Assembly (NCBI RefSeq): GCF_000265405.1
Contig: NC_018010.1
Span: 1,798,001-1,862,000 of the forward strand
Origin: Belliella baltica DSM 15883
GTDB lineage: Bacteria; Bacteroidota; Bacteroidia; Cytophagales; Cyclobacteriaceae
Direction of reading: 5' to 3'
Length of the DNA: 64,000 nt
The position numbers and the translations under genes are program-made. This document shows positions 51,401 through 59,827 of the stretch, one piece after another (position 1 is the stretch's first letter; the number at the start of each line of letters is the position of its first letter). Below the pieces are notes generated by a model. It was given only the letters and a program-made list of their open reading frames with translations. It searched no databases and was not told where the DNA came from.

Positions 51401-51448
51401 GGTTGGGGGTATTACATTTTGAGTGCAAGAAGGCCTTCAGTAAAACAC

Positions 51449-51483
51449 AAAAAAAGGAGCTCTGTAAAACAGAACTCCTTTTA
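51449..51483 (-). terminator. Terminator of the symporter-araA unit
   Basis: AAAAGGAG-C-TCTG and CAGA-A-CTCCTTTT pair around TAAAA with one internal mismatch. On the minus strand the stem is followed by a run of T, so it ends araA. Confidence 0.8.
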
Positions 51484-51504
51484 CAATAATTAAGGCAAAT
51501 CAAT

Positions 51505-53004
51505 TTAAAATCCTAATCGATAGAAAGCGTCACTCCATTTTACTTCGTTCTGGAGTTGTCTTAAGTTTGTTTCTTTATCGATTATAATATTTTCCAAACC
51601 TGCGATTTTCGCGAAGTCAGTCAGATGCTCTGTTGTCAAACTTTGGCTAAAGCATGTGTGGTGTGCACCTCCGGCATAAATCCAGCCTGCACAGCCAGTG
51701 TTCATGTCAGGAAGCGGTTTCCACATTACTCTCGCCACAGGGAGTTTCGGAAGGGCTTGAGGCACTTCTACTGCTTCCACTTCATTGACTACAAGCCTGA
51801 ATCTATTTCCCATATCCACCAAAGAGGCGTTTAGTGAAGCACCAGCCTTGCCGTTGAATACCAATCTAACAGGATCTTCTTTTCCACCTATTCCGAGCGG
51901 ATGTACTTCACAAGTAGGCTTTCCATTCGCCAAAACAGGATCTACTTCCAGCATATGGGCACCAAGAACCATGCTGTTGCTTGGGTCAAAATGATAGGTA
52001 TAGTCTTCCATGAAAGCATTTCCACCTTCAAGTCCTGTTCCCATTACTTTCATGGCTCTTACCAAAGCGGCAGTTTTCCAATCACCTTCACCTGCATATC
52101 CATAACCTTCAGCCATTAATCGTTGTGTGGCTATTCCTGGCAATTGTTTCATGCCATGAAGGTCTTCGAAAGTATTTGTAAAGCCTTTAAATCCGCCTTC
52201 TTTAAGGAACTTGCGCATTCCGATTTCAATTTGGGCAGCATCTAACAATGAAGATCTTCTAGCCCCATTCGCTTTTAAATTATCTGCTAGGGTATAAGTA
52301 GCTTCATATTCCTCGACAAGTCCTTTGATTTCAGACTCAGGTGCAGCATTGATGAGTTGTACCAAATCGCCTACGGCAAAAGTGTTCACAGCAAATCCAA
52401 ACTTCAATTCAGCTTCGACCTTATCGCCTTCAGTTACAGCCACATTTCGCATGTTGTCTCCAAATCTTGCGAATTTGGCTCCTTGCCAATCATTCCATCC
52501 AGAAGCAGCCCTTGCCCAAGTGTCAATTTGAGATTTTACTTTTGGATCTTGCCAGTGGCCAACTACCACTTTACGTTCGATTTTCATTCTAGAAACCATA
52601 AATCCAAATTCTCTGTCTCCATGAGCACTTTGATTGAGGTTCATAAAATCCATATCTATGCTTTCCCATGGAATATCTCTATTGAATTGAGTATGGAGGT
52701 GAAGCATTGGTTTTTGAAGAATTTTTAAGCCACCGATCCACATTTTGGCAGGAGAAAAAGTATGCATCCATGCAATGATACCAATACAGTTTTTGTTTTG
52801 GTTTGCCTCTTGGCAGACTGCGTAGATTTCCTCTGTAGTTTTAACAGTTGGTTTATAAATTATGCTTACACTGATTCCTTGAGATTCATTGAGCTCTTTT
52901 GCTATGATTTGAGAATGTTCCGCAACTTGACGAAGGGTTTCTTCTCCATATAAGTGCTGGCTTCCTGTGAGAAACCATACTTCGTTTTGTTTGAGATTAT
53001 TCAT
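51505..53004 (-). CDS. araA: L-arabinose isomerase
   Basis: AraA converts L-arabinose to L-ribulose, the first step of catabolism, using Mn(II). The 499 residues match the family length. Conserved blocks are [16 protein letters not shown] at the N-terminus, [21 protein letters not shown]-like [48 protein letters not shown] and GGAHHTCFS, which carry the metal-binding Glu and His residues. It follows the symporter gene by 30 bases on the minus strand and was presumably driven from the AraR-controlled region upstream of that gene. Kinase and epimerase are on the opposite strand. Confidence 0.97.
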   Translation of the reverse strand: MNNLKQNEVWFLTGSQHLYGEETLRQVAEHSQIIAKELNESQGISVSIIYKPTVKTTEEIYAVCQEANQNKNCIGIIAWMHTFSPAKMWIGGLKILQKPMLHLHTQFNRDIPWESIDMDFMNLNQSAHGDREFGFMVSRMKIERKVVVGHWQDPKVKSQIDTWARAASGWNDWQGAKFARFGDNMRNVAVTEGDKVEAELKFGFAVNTFAVGDLVQLINAAPESEIKGLVEEYEATYTLADNLKANGARRSSLLDAAQIEIGMRKFLKEGGFKGFTNTFEDLHGMKQLPGIATQRLMAEGYGYAGEGDWKTAALVRAMKVMGTGLEGGNAFMEDYTYHFDPSNSMVLGAHMLEVDPVLANGKPTCEVHPLGIGGKEDPVRLVFNGKAGASLNASLVDMGNRFRLVVNEVEAVEVPQALPKLPVARVMWKPLPDMNTGCAGWIYAGGAHHTCFSQSLTTEHLTDFAKIAGLENIIIDKETNLRQLQNEVKWSDAFYRLGF

Positions 53005-53034
53005 GAATTTTTCGTTTATAAGGTTTGATTTTGA

Positions 53035-54909
53035 TTACATCCAAAAGAAATAGTAAAGCAGACCAACAATTAATATAATCCCAGCTGCGCCTAAATTGAA
53101 TGGTGTGGCTGTATTGAAGAGTACAGGATCTATTGTTAAAGATTTTGGGTCTGCTTTTTTCATTTTCACATTGGTATATAAAATAACCCCAAGCATCATA
53201 AATAATGAAGCCATCATAAAAATGGATTCAAAACCTATTGATTCGAAGTCATTGAAAAATGCAATACCAAGAATTGTTGAAATTAATCCCAAAGTAAAGA
53301 AAATATAAGAGGAAGTTAAGGATTTACTTCCAACCCCCTTTTCTTTGAAAGCAGGATTCGCGTGTGTCTTCTTTTCCGTGAAACTTATCACTGAGGCAAT
53401 AAGCAATAAAATAATAAATACATATCCCATCCTCAACAAGAACGGCATTTCAGGATACAATACTTTAAATACAATACCCGCAGGAATTGTAGCGATAGCT
53501 GTCCAAAGAGCAGCATTTCCTGTGATTTGTCTCCAAAACAGACCCATGCAGAATACTGCAACCACTCCAGGATAAATATATCCTGTGTATTCTTGTATGT
53601 ATTGGAATACCTGATCCAGTGATGCTAACTGTGGAGCGACAAGCATAGCTATGAAAAGTGCCACAATTGCCACGAGTCTACCTGATCTTACCAATTGATT
53701 GTTGGTAGCATCAGGCTGGAAATATACTTTGTAGATGTCCATGGTGAAAATCGTCGAAGTACTATTGATCATGGACGCAAGAGAGGAAACTATTGCTGCT
53801 GCAAGTGCAGCAAATGCCAATCCTCTAATTCCAGCAGGAACAAAGTTTTTCAAAAGCCATGGATAAGCTTCATCAGATTTATCAATTGTCCCAATTTGCT
53901 CAAATGGAACATTCAGCATCACAGACAATTCTTCTGGCGTTGATTTATTGATCAATACCCAAGCTGCAATTCCCGGAATTACAACCAACAATGGAATAAG
54001 AATTTTTAAGTAACCTGCGAAGATCAACCCTCGTTTCGCATCTTCTATACTTTTTGCTGCAAGGCCTTTTTGAATGATATATTGATTGAATCCCCAATAA
54101 CCAATATTGGTAAGCCACATAGCACCAAGTACAACAGCTACACCAGGAAGATCTTGATAAGCATCTTTCAGCCCTCCAACTCCATCAGGTATCATAATTT
54201 CACCTTTTGGTACCACCATTACGAAATGTTCTCGAGCGGCTTCATAAAGATTTGCCATTCCTGCAAAAACTCCAGCTCCGTCTCCAACTGCTTCTAAGGC
54301 AAGAAAAGTAGTAACTAAACCTCCTGCAATCAATACAATCACTTGGACAACATCTGTCCATGCTACAGCTTCTAGACCACCATAAATAGAGTAGATGCCT
54401 GAAAACACCAAAAGACCTATAATGCCATATTGTAGAGGTACCCCCATGATTTTCTCCATGGCCAAGGCTCCTAAGTAACTTACCGAGGTCAGATTGACAA
54501 AGACATATACCAAAAGCCAAAAAACAGCAAAGGCAGTACTTACTCTTTTATCAAATCTGGATTCCAAAAACTGAGGCATTGTATATATGCCATTCTTCAA
54601 GAAAACTGGTAAGAAGTATTTGGCGACGATGATCAGTGTAATCGCAGCAATCCATTCATATGCTGCAATGCCCAACCCGATTGCGAATCCAGAACCTGAT
54701 GTTCCGATAAAGTGCTCCGCAGAAATGTTAGCTGCTATCAAGGACGCACCAACTGCCCACCAGGTGAGCGATTTATCAGCCAAAAAATACTCCTGAGCAG
54801 TTTTTTGCAGGCCAGTTTTAGATCTTGAGACCCATAGCCCCAGTGCGACTATAATAACTGCGTAAACCGAAAAAACGATGTAATCTAAAGTAGAGAATCC
54901 AGCATTCAT
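53035..54909 (-). CDS. Sodium:solute symporter (SSS family), probable arabinose transporter
   Basis: A 624-residue membrane protein with about 14-15 hydrophobic segments. It begins FSTLDYIVFSVYAVIIVALGLWVSR and carries SSS features such as SLIAANISAEHFIGTSGSGFA and WFAW-like stretches, plus the conserved SMINSTSTIFTMDIY. Members co-transport sugars, amino acids or other solutes with Na+. Since it is encoded directly upstream of araA and has an AraR operator candidate in front, L-arabinose (or a released arabino-oligosaccharide) is the likely substrate; this is inference from context. Confidence 0.9.
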   Translation of the reverse strand: MNAGFSTLDYIVFSVYAVIIVALGLWVSRSKTGLQKTAQEYFLADKSLTWWAVGASLIAANISAEHFIGTSGSGFAIGLGIAAYEWIAAITLIIVAKYFLPVFLKNGIYTMPQFLESRFDKRVSTAFAVFWLLVYVFVNLTSVSYLGALAMEKIMGVPLQYGIIGLLVFSGIYSIYGGLEAVAWTDVVQVIVLIAGGLVTTFLALEAVGDGAGVFAGMANLYEAAREHFVMVVPKGEIMIPDGVGGLKDAYQDLPGVAVVLGAMWLTNIGYWGFNQYIIQKGLAAKSIEDAKRGLIFAGYLKILIPLLVVIPGIAAWVLINKSTPEELSVMLNVPFEQIGTIDKSDEAYPWLLKNFVPAGIRGLAFAALAAAIVSSLASMINSTSTIFTMDIYKVYFQPDATNNQLVRSGRLVAIVALFIAMLVAPQLASLDQVFQYIQEYTGYIYPGVVAVFCMGLFWRQITGNAALWTAIATIPAGIVFKVLYPEMPFLLRMGYVFIILLLIASVISFTEKKTHANPAFKEKGVGSKSLTSSYIFFTLGLISTILGIAFFNDFESIGFESIFMMASLFMMLGVILYTNVKMKKADPKSLTIDPVLFNTATPFNLGAAGIILIVGLLYYFFWM

Positions 54910-54974
54910 AGAGAATCTGTGTTTTAGAGGGTTTAAAATGTTAATTGAGTGACATGAATTGCCGTGATAAGCAA

Positions 54975-54997
54975 TTAAGTGTCATATTTACACCTAA
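54975..54997. promoter_or_regulatory. Near-perfect palindrome, candidate AraR operator 1
   Basis: A 23-base palindrome with halves TTAaGTGT and ACACcTAA (left and right ends) and only three mismatched pairs. It lies between araR and the symporter gene, 66 bases before the symporter start on the minus strand. The half TGACACTTAA on the reverse strand recurs upstream of araR at 55814-55823. Binding by AraR is inferred from position and symmetry. Confidence 0.6.
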
Positions 54998-55029
54998 AAT
55001 CCGAATAAAAAAAATATGCAAGTGAAAAT

Positions 55030-55740
55030 TTATTCCAATCCTGCTGGGATTTCATTTCTTGGTATGAAATTATGAATGTTTGTAAAGTTTTCTTTATAGT
55101 GATCTTCATCCAAAGAATAATAAAATGCTCCTTTCTTAGAACTTGATTTATCTTTTTCTGACTCTTTTTTCAAAAGCTTGGTAGAGAGCACTTTTCTAGT
55201 GAAATTTCTCTTATCTATTTTTGTGTCGTAAAGACCTTCATACATTGCTTGCAACTGTGGAAGCGTAAATTTTTCAGGTAAAAGCTCAAATAGAATAGGA
55301 TGAAATGCAGCTTTATATCTTAATTTAGTCAGAGCTCTTTCTACCATTTCTTTATGATCAAAAATTAGATTTGGAAGATCTTTTATGGAATACCATCTAG
55401 CATGAAAATCATCATTAATCTGTGCCTGATATTTTTCTATATCAATCAATGCCACATAGGCAACGGCGATGACCCTTTCGATGGGATCCCTATCTGGCTG
55501 GCTAAATGCTTGCATTTCTTCCATATAAACATCATGTAAACCAGTTAGTTGCTTCAAGATTCGCTCAGCTGCTTGATCTAAAGACTCGTCAGACTGTACA
55601 AATCCTCCCATTAGACTCCATTTCTCTCTTTCGGGGGCAAAACCTCTCTGAATCAGCAGTAGCTTGTAATCGACACCGTCAAAGCCAAAAATTATACAAT
55701 CCACAGCCACTAAAAGCCTGGTTTGATTTGAATACTTCAT
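55030..55740 (-). CDS. araR: NUDIX-like transcriptional regulator AraR
   Basis: A 236-residue protein with an N-terminal Nudix fold and a C-terminal winged helix (from about residue 155: LPEKFTLPQLQAMYEGLYDTKIDKRNFTRKVL in segments). The Nudix box has lost its catalytic residues: after Gly46 and Glu52 comes Arg60, but the glutamates of REUXEE are Ile61, Gln64 and Leu65, so it should bind rather than hydrolyse its ligand. This architecture is that of NrtR-family regulators, and in Bacteroides a member named AraR controls L-arabinose genes. Location beside araA, the symporter and the arabinosidase genes supports the same role here. Confidence 0.88.
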   Translation of the reverse strand: MKYSNQTRLLVAVDCIIFGFDGVDYKLLLIQRGFAPEREKWSLMGGFVQSDESLDQAAERILKQLTGLHDVYMEEMQAFSQPDRDPIERVIAVAYVALIDIEKYQAQINDDFHARWYSIKDLPNLIFDHKEMVERALTKLRYKAAFHPILFELLPEKFTLPQLQAMYEGLYDTKIDKRNFTRKVLSTKLLKKESEKDKSSSKKGAFYYSLDEDHYKENFTNIHNFIPRNEIPAGLE

Positions 55741-55814
55741 ATTTGGTTGATATTATGGGTTTAGGCTAGTTTAATTTTGAAAGTTAGTTATTTTCTCCAT
55801 ATAAATCCAATATT

Positions 55815-55831
55815 GACACTTAATATTTGTC
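55815..55831. promoter_or_regulatory. Candidate AraR site 2
   Basis: GACACTTAATATTTGTC, imperfectly palindromic, 75 bases upstream of the araR start. Including the preceding T it contains TGACACTTAA, the same half found in operator 1, and shares GACAnTTAATATTTGT with site 3. Possible autoregulation. Confidence 0.4.
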
Positions 55832-56021
55832 CAATTTAGAATAGAATAAAAAAAGTTAAATGATTAAGCTCTTTTTGATTTTAAAATCACTCTTTTTTAT
55901 ATCGATTCTATTTGTTTATTTATAGAAGTCTCAAATCATTTGCTCTTAATGTTGTGGTAGATGCTTATCAAGGAATATTTTAAAGCCATTTTTGATTATT
56001 TTATTTTAATAGTGTAAAAAA

Positions 56022-56040
56022 GACAATTAATATTTGTGTC
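56022..56040. promoter_or_regulatory. Candidate AraR site 3
   Basis: GACAATTAATATTTGTGTC, enclosed by the exact inverted repeat AAAGACA (56019-56025) / TGTCTTT (56037-56043). It resembles site 2 in 15 of 16 core bases and lies upstream of the plus-strand arabinan genes. Confidence 0.4.
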
Positions 56041-56190
56041 TTTAATTTTTATTCTCTAATATTCGTTTATGATAGCGTTAAGATCAGTTTATTTAATGTT
56101 CAAATAATTCATTATCAATTATTTAAATATTAAATTATCTGCTTTTAAACTATTTCAATCAAGAAATTTTCTACAAATGATGTTGCCCAA

Positions 56191-57438
56191 ATGCTCCAAG
56201 GAAGAGTATCAGGTGTTCAGGTGACCTCTGATGGTCAGCCTGGAGCTTTTCCAAGTGTAAGAATTAGAGGTATTTCTACGTTTGGCAATGGTCAGCCACT
56301 ATATGTAATAGATGGTGTGCCTGTGGGTACAACCCCAAGAGACTTTAATCCAAATGATGTGGAGAGTATGCAAGTGTTGAAGGACGCTTCTGCTGGGGCT
56401 ATTTATGGTTCAAGGGCTGCAAATGGTGTGGTAATCATCACAACAAAACAAGGGAAGAAAAATTCTCCTTTGAAGGTTGAATACAATACTTATGTAGGGG
56501 TAGATCAGGTATGGCAGAGAATTCCTGTATTGGGAAGAGAAGATTATCAAATGATCATCAACGAAGTTCAGAGAAATGGTAATCAGCCTTTGGTTCCAGC
56601 TAATGATCCAAACAACCCAAGATATATCACTGATATTGATACAGACTGGCAAAAAGAAGGTCTGAAAAATGGTTTTAGACAAAATCATAACTTGAATTTC
56701 TCTGGTGGAGGCGAATACACACAGTACAATGCTTCTGTAGATTATTTTGAAAATAGAGGGACATTAGTAGGAAATGGACCAAACTATGAAAGATATTCTA
56801 TGAGAATGAATACGCTTTCAGAAAAAGGGAGGCTGAAAGTAGGGTCATCCTTATATTATACACACTCTTATGAAGATGCCTTGACTTTTAGACCAGACGT
56901 ATTGGCTGGAAATAGACCTCCGTTAATTGCGGATTTGGTTCAGGGTGTCGCTCACAATGCAGTCTTTAGAGATGGTGATCAATTTTACATTGCACATCAG
57001 GGAAGGCCGACTGCTGATAGATTTTATATGATCAAGCATGTCAGAAAACTGTACTGGACAGAAGATGGTTGGCCAGTGGCTTCACCTCAGCGATATGCAA
57101 ACTTACCAATGAAAGATATCCAAAGAGATGATTTGGTTGGGACTTGGGAACAGATTATTCTAGGCTATAGAGTTGTTCCTGGATATGCAGACGAGCAGTT
57201 TCTTCCAGACCTCCAAGAATCTGCTGACTTGACATTGAATGCAGATGGGAGTATTGGAAGTGATGCTGGAAATGTATGGACTTATCAAAAGCCATGGTTG
57301 ACACTTAATTATGGAAATGGTGCTTTCATAGACAAAGTCTATGTGGACAACGAGTATGATTGGGAAAAAAGAAAAGAAACTATAATATATACTGGTTTAA
57401 ATAATGAAGGAACGGCCATTTGGGCCAAAAAGAAATAA
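56191..57438 (+). CDS. Chimeric remnant: SusC-like TonB receptor fused to GH43 arabinanase tail
   Basis: An intact frame of 415 residues with two unrelated parts. Residues 1-250 are SusC-like: GRVSGVQVTSDGQPGAFPSVRIRG, YVIDGVPVG, the SusC signature VLKDASAGAIYGSRAANGVV, and the first barrel strands. From about residue 251 the text changes to the end of a GH43 endo-arabinanase: HNAVFRDGDQFYIAHQGRP, VRKLYWTEDGWPVASPQRY, and the C-terminal beta domain DLVGTWEQIILGYRVVPGYADEQF to the stop. The start of SusC (signal peptide, N-terminal domain) is also missing. Neither half can work: there is no export signal, an incomplete barrel and no GH43 catalytic blade. Deletion of susC's end, susD and the enzyme's front is the simplest explanation; misassembly is the alternative. 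Confidence 0.8.
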   Translation: MLQGRVSGVQVTSDGQPGAFPSVRIRGISTFGNGQPLYVIDGVPVGTTPRDFNPNDVESMQVLKDASAGAIYGSRAANGVVIITTKQGKKNSPLKVEYNTYVGVDQVWQRIPVLGREDYQMIINEVQRNGNQPLVPANDPNNPRYITDIDTDWQKEGLKNGFRQNHNLNFSGGGEYTQYNASVDYFENRGTLVGNGPNYERYSMRMNTLSEKGRLKVGSSLYYTHSYEDALTFRPDVLAGNRPPLIADLVQGVAHNAVFRDGDQFYIAHQGRPTADRFYMIKHVRKLYWTEDGWPVASPQRYANLPMKDIQRDDLVGTWEQIILGYRVVPGYADEQFLPDLQESADLTLNADGSIGSDAGNVWTYQKPWLTLNYGNGAFIDKVYVDNEYDWEKRKETIIYTGLNNEGTAIWAKKK

Positions 57439-57444
57439 AATAAA

Positions 57445-59802
57445 ATGCCCAGCCAGCTTAAACTTATTACTGTTGTTTTCATTCTAGCATTAGGCTCAGC
57501 TTCCTATGCACAATCCAACCGTGTTCAATATTTTAAATTGGATCAGGTAAGGTTGTTGGATAGTCCATTCAAAAATGCTCAGGAAGTTGATAAAAAATAC
57601 ATTCTTGAGATGGATGTTGACCGACTTTTGGCGCCATACATGAAAGATGCTGGGATAGAATGGATCGCTGAGAACTATGGAAATTGGGAAGATACAGGAT
57701 TGGATGGCCATATAGGTGGCCATTATCTCTCTGCACTATCGATGATGTATGCATCTACCGGAGATATAGAAATCAAAAGCCGATTGGATTACATGATTGA
57801 GCAACTGAAGTTAGCTCAGGATAAAAATGCAAATGGCTACATCGGTGGTGTTCCTAACGGACAAAAAATCTGGGAAGAAATCAGAGTTGGAAATATCAAA
57901 GCAGGTAGCTTTTCACTCAATGACAGATGGGTACCGCTTTACAATATTCACAAAATCTACGCAGGGCTTAAAGATGCTTATTTGATTGCAGGAATAGCCG
58001 ATGCAAAACCAATGTTGATCGCGCTTTCAGATTGGTTTTATGACTTGACAGAAGGATTTTCAGAAGCACAATTTCAAGAAATACTAATCAGCGAGCATGG
58101 AGGTTTGAATGAAGTTTTTGCTGATGTATCAGCTATGACGGGAAATCCAAAATATCTAGAGCTTGCAAAGAAAATGTCTCATAATTTGATTCTAGATCCA
58201 CTGTCTAAACGTCAAGACAATCTAACAGGAATGCATGCCAACACCCAAATCCCTAAAGTGATTGGTTTTCAGCGTATCGCACAACTTTCGGATGAGGCAA
58301 AATGGAATAACTCCGCCACCTATTTTTGGGAAAATGTCACCAATCAAAGGTCAGTTTCTATAGGTGGAAATAGTGTAAGAGAGCACTTTCATCCAAAAGA
58401 TGATTTTTCGCCAATGCTTTCTTCTGATCAAGGCCCAGAAACCTGCAACACTTACAATATGATGCGCTTATCTGAGAAGCTTTTTGAAAGTAGCCCTGAC
58501 AGAAAATACATCGACTATTACGAAAGGGCACTTTACAATCATATCCTTTCATCTCAACATCCTACTAAAGGTGGATTTGTCTATTTCACGCCCATGCGTC
58601 CACAGCATTATCGTGTTTATTCCCAGCCACACGAGAATTTTTGGTGTTGTGTAGGATCGGGTTTGGAAAATCATGCCAAATATGGTCAGGTTATTTATGC
58701 TCACAAGGAAGATGAACTTTTTGTGAATCTCTTTATCGCTTCGGAATTGAGCTGGGAAGAAAAAGGCATAAAACTCACTCAGAAAACAGATTTCCCTTTT
58801 TCAGAAAGCACAACACTTCAATTTGACCATAAAGGAAAGAAAGAATTTAAGCTAAAAATTAGATATCCAGATTGGGTCAAAGGAGGAGCAATGGAGGTTA
58901 AGGTGAATGGGAAATCTTTTCCTATAAGCCTGTCGAAAGATGGCTATGTTGTGATCGATAGAAAATGGAAATCAAAAGACCAAGTTTCTGTCACTTTGCC
59001 GATGTCAACGAAGGTGGAATATTTGGCTGATGGTTCTCCATGGGCGTCGTTTGTTCATGGGCCGATTGTATTGGCGGCTGAGACGGGAAAGGAAGACCTC
59101 AAAGGTGTTTTTGCAGATGATAGTAGAATGGGCCATGTTGCTTCTGGAAAGATGATCCCGATTTTTCAAACTGCAATTCTCAAGCAAACAGAAGAAAAAA
59201 TCTCACCCGCGAAAAGCAATGATAATTTCAATTTTTATTTAGCTGAAAATCAATTTCATAATCAAAACGAATCTGTAAGTCTCGTTCCATTTTTTAATAT
59301 TCATGAAAGCCGATATCAGGTTTATTGGCCGGTTTTAAAGGCAGATGAAGTTGATGATTTTAGAAAAAAATTGAGCGGAAAGGATGAATTGATGCTGAAA
59401 TTGGAGTCTATCACTGTAGATCAGGTCGCTGCAGGTGAGCAACAGCCTGAATCTGAGCATAATTTTAAAGCTGTCAGCAGTCAATCTGGACAAGAAAATG
59501 GGCTTTTCTGGAGAAACACTACAACTACTTTTCAGTACGATCTGAAAAACCCAGCTTTGGAAGCTAAGACCTTGAGGATTTCTTATTTGCCTACCAAAAA
59601 TAGCAATCCTTTCAAAATTCTGATCAATGGTGAAGTTTTAGCCGAGGAACATTTTGATTCTGAAAAATCACAGAAAATATTGGACAGAGATTATGACATT
59701 TCACTATTTCAATCAGAAGAAATAGAAGTGAAATTCGTCAGCGTTAATGGACTAGAGACTGAAAGAATCCACTATGTGAGATTACTGAAAGCAGATCAAT
59801 AA
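57445..59802 (+). CDS. Beta-L-arabinofuranosidase, GH127/GH146 type
   Basis: A 785-residue secreted glycoside hydrolase of the DUF1680 group. A signal peptide precedes SYAQS (cleavage near residue 22). The (alpha/alpha)6 domain carries YGNWEDTGLDGHIGGHYLSAL, WVPLYNIHK, LNEVFADVSA, and the zinc-cysteine active site: Glu332 and Cys334 in PETCN, Cys401 and Cys402 in WCCVGSG. These match the ligands and thiol nucleophile of known GH127 enzymes. A beta-rich C-terminal region follows. It would remove beta-linked arabinofuranose from plant glycans. Length and N-terminal sequence are closer to GH146. It starts seven bases after the chimeric remnant. Confidence 0.9.
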   Translation: MPSQLKLITVVFILALGSASYAQSNRVQYFKLDQVRLLDSPFKNAQEVDKKYILEMDVDRLLAPYMKDAGIEWIAENYGNWEDTGLDGHIGGHYLSALSMMYASTGDIEIKSRLDYMIEQLKLAQDKNANGYIGGVPNGQKIWEEIRVGNIKAGSFSLNDRWVPLYNIHKIYAGLKDAYLIAGIADAKPMLIALSDWFYDLTEGFSEAQFQEILISEHGGLNEVFADVSAMTGNPKYLELAKKMSHNLILDPLSKRQDNLTGMHANTQIPKVIGFQRIAQLSDEAKWNNSATYFWENVTNQRSVSIGGNSVREHFHPKDDFSPMLSSDQGPETCNTYNMMRLSEKLFESSPDRKYIDYYERALYNHILSSQHPTKGGFVYFTPMRPQHYRVYSQPHENFWCCVGSGLENHAKYGQVIYAHKEDELFVNLFIASELSWEEKGIKLTQKTDFPFSESTTLQFDHKGKKEFKLKIRYPDWVKGGAMEVKVNGKSFPISLSKDGYVVIDRKWKSKDQVSVTLPMSTKVEYLADGSPWASFVHGPIVLAAETGKEDLKGVFADDSRMGHVASGKMIPIFQTAILKQTEEKISPAKSNDNFNFYLAENQFHNQNESVSLVPFFNIHESRYQVYWPVLKADEVDDFRKKLSGKDELMLKLESITVDQVAAGEQQPESEHNFKAVSSQSGQENGLFWRNTTTTFQYDLKNPALEAKTLRISYLPTKNSNPFKILINGEVLAEEHFDSEKSQKILDRDYDISLFQSEEIEVKFVSVNGLETERIHYVRLLKADQ

Positions 59803-59827
59803 AAAATAAACCTATAAATATAAACTT

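Larger units (their letters stand above)
51143..51504. other. Repeat-rich intergenic region
   Basis: This 362-base gap between the VOC gene and the convergent araA holds four REP-like palindromes in both orientations and the terminator of araA. A 74-codon open frame across the palindromes is not considered a gene. Confidence 0.7.
55741..56190. other. Intergenic region upstream of araR and the SusC remnant
   Basis: A very AT-rich gap of 450 bases with no gene. It contains two operator-like sequences (55815-55831 and 56022-56040). The frame of the SusC remnant stays open only back to the stop at 56146-56148, so the signal peptide, carboxypeptidase-like domain and TonB-box region normally found at the front of SusC are missing. 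A 21-codon hydrophobic frame at 55860 is not supported. Confidence 0.6.

Noticed and set aside
51269..51493. 74-codon plus-strand frame
   Set aside because: It runs through the REP-like palindromes and the araA terminator; the composition reflects the repeats.
54242..54520. 92-codon minus-strand frame rich in Cys, Ser and Trp
   Set aside because: It is a shadow of the symporter gene in another frame; composition and lack of a plausible start context argue against coding.
55860..55925. 21-codon hydrophobic frame beginning MIKLFLILK
   Set aside because: It could be a relic of a SusC signal peptide, but it is too short, ends at a stop and is not in the frame of the remnant without further changes.
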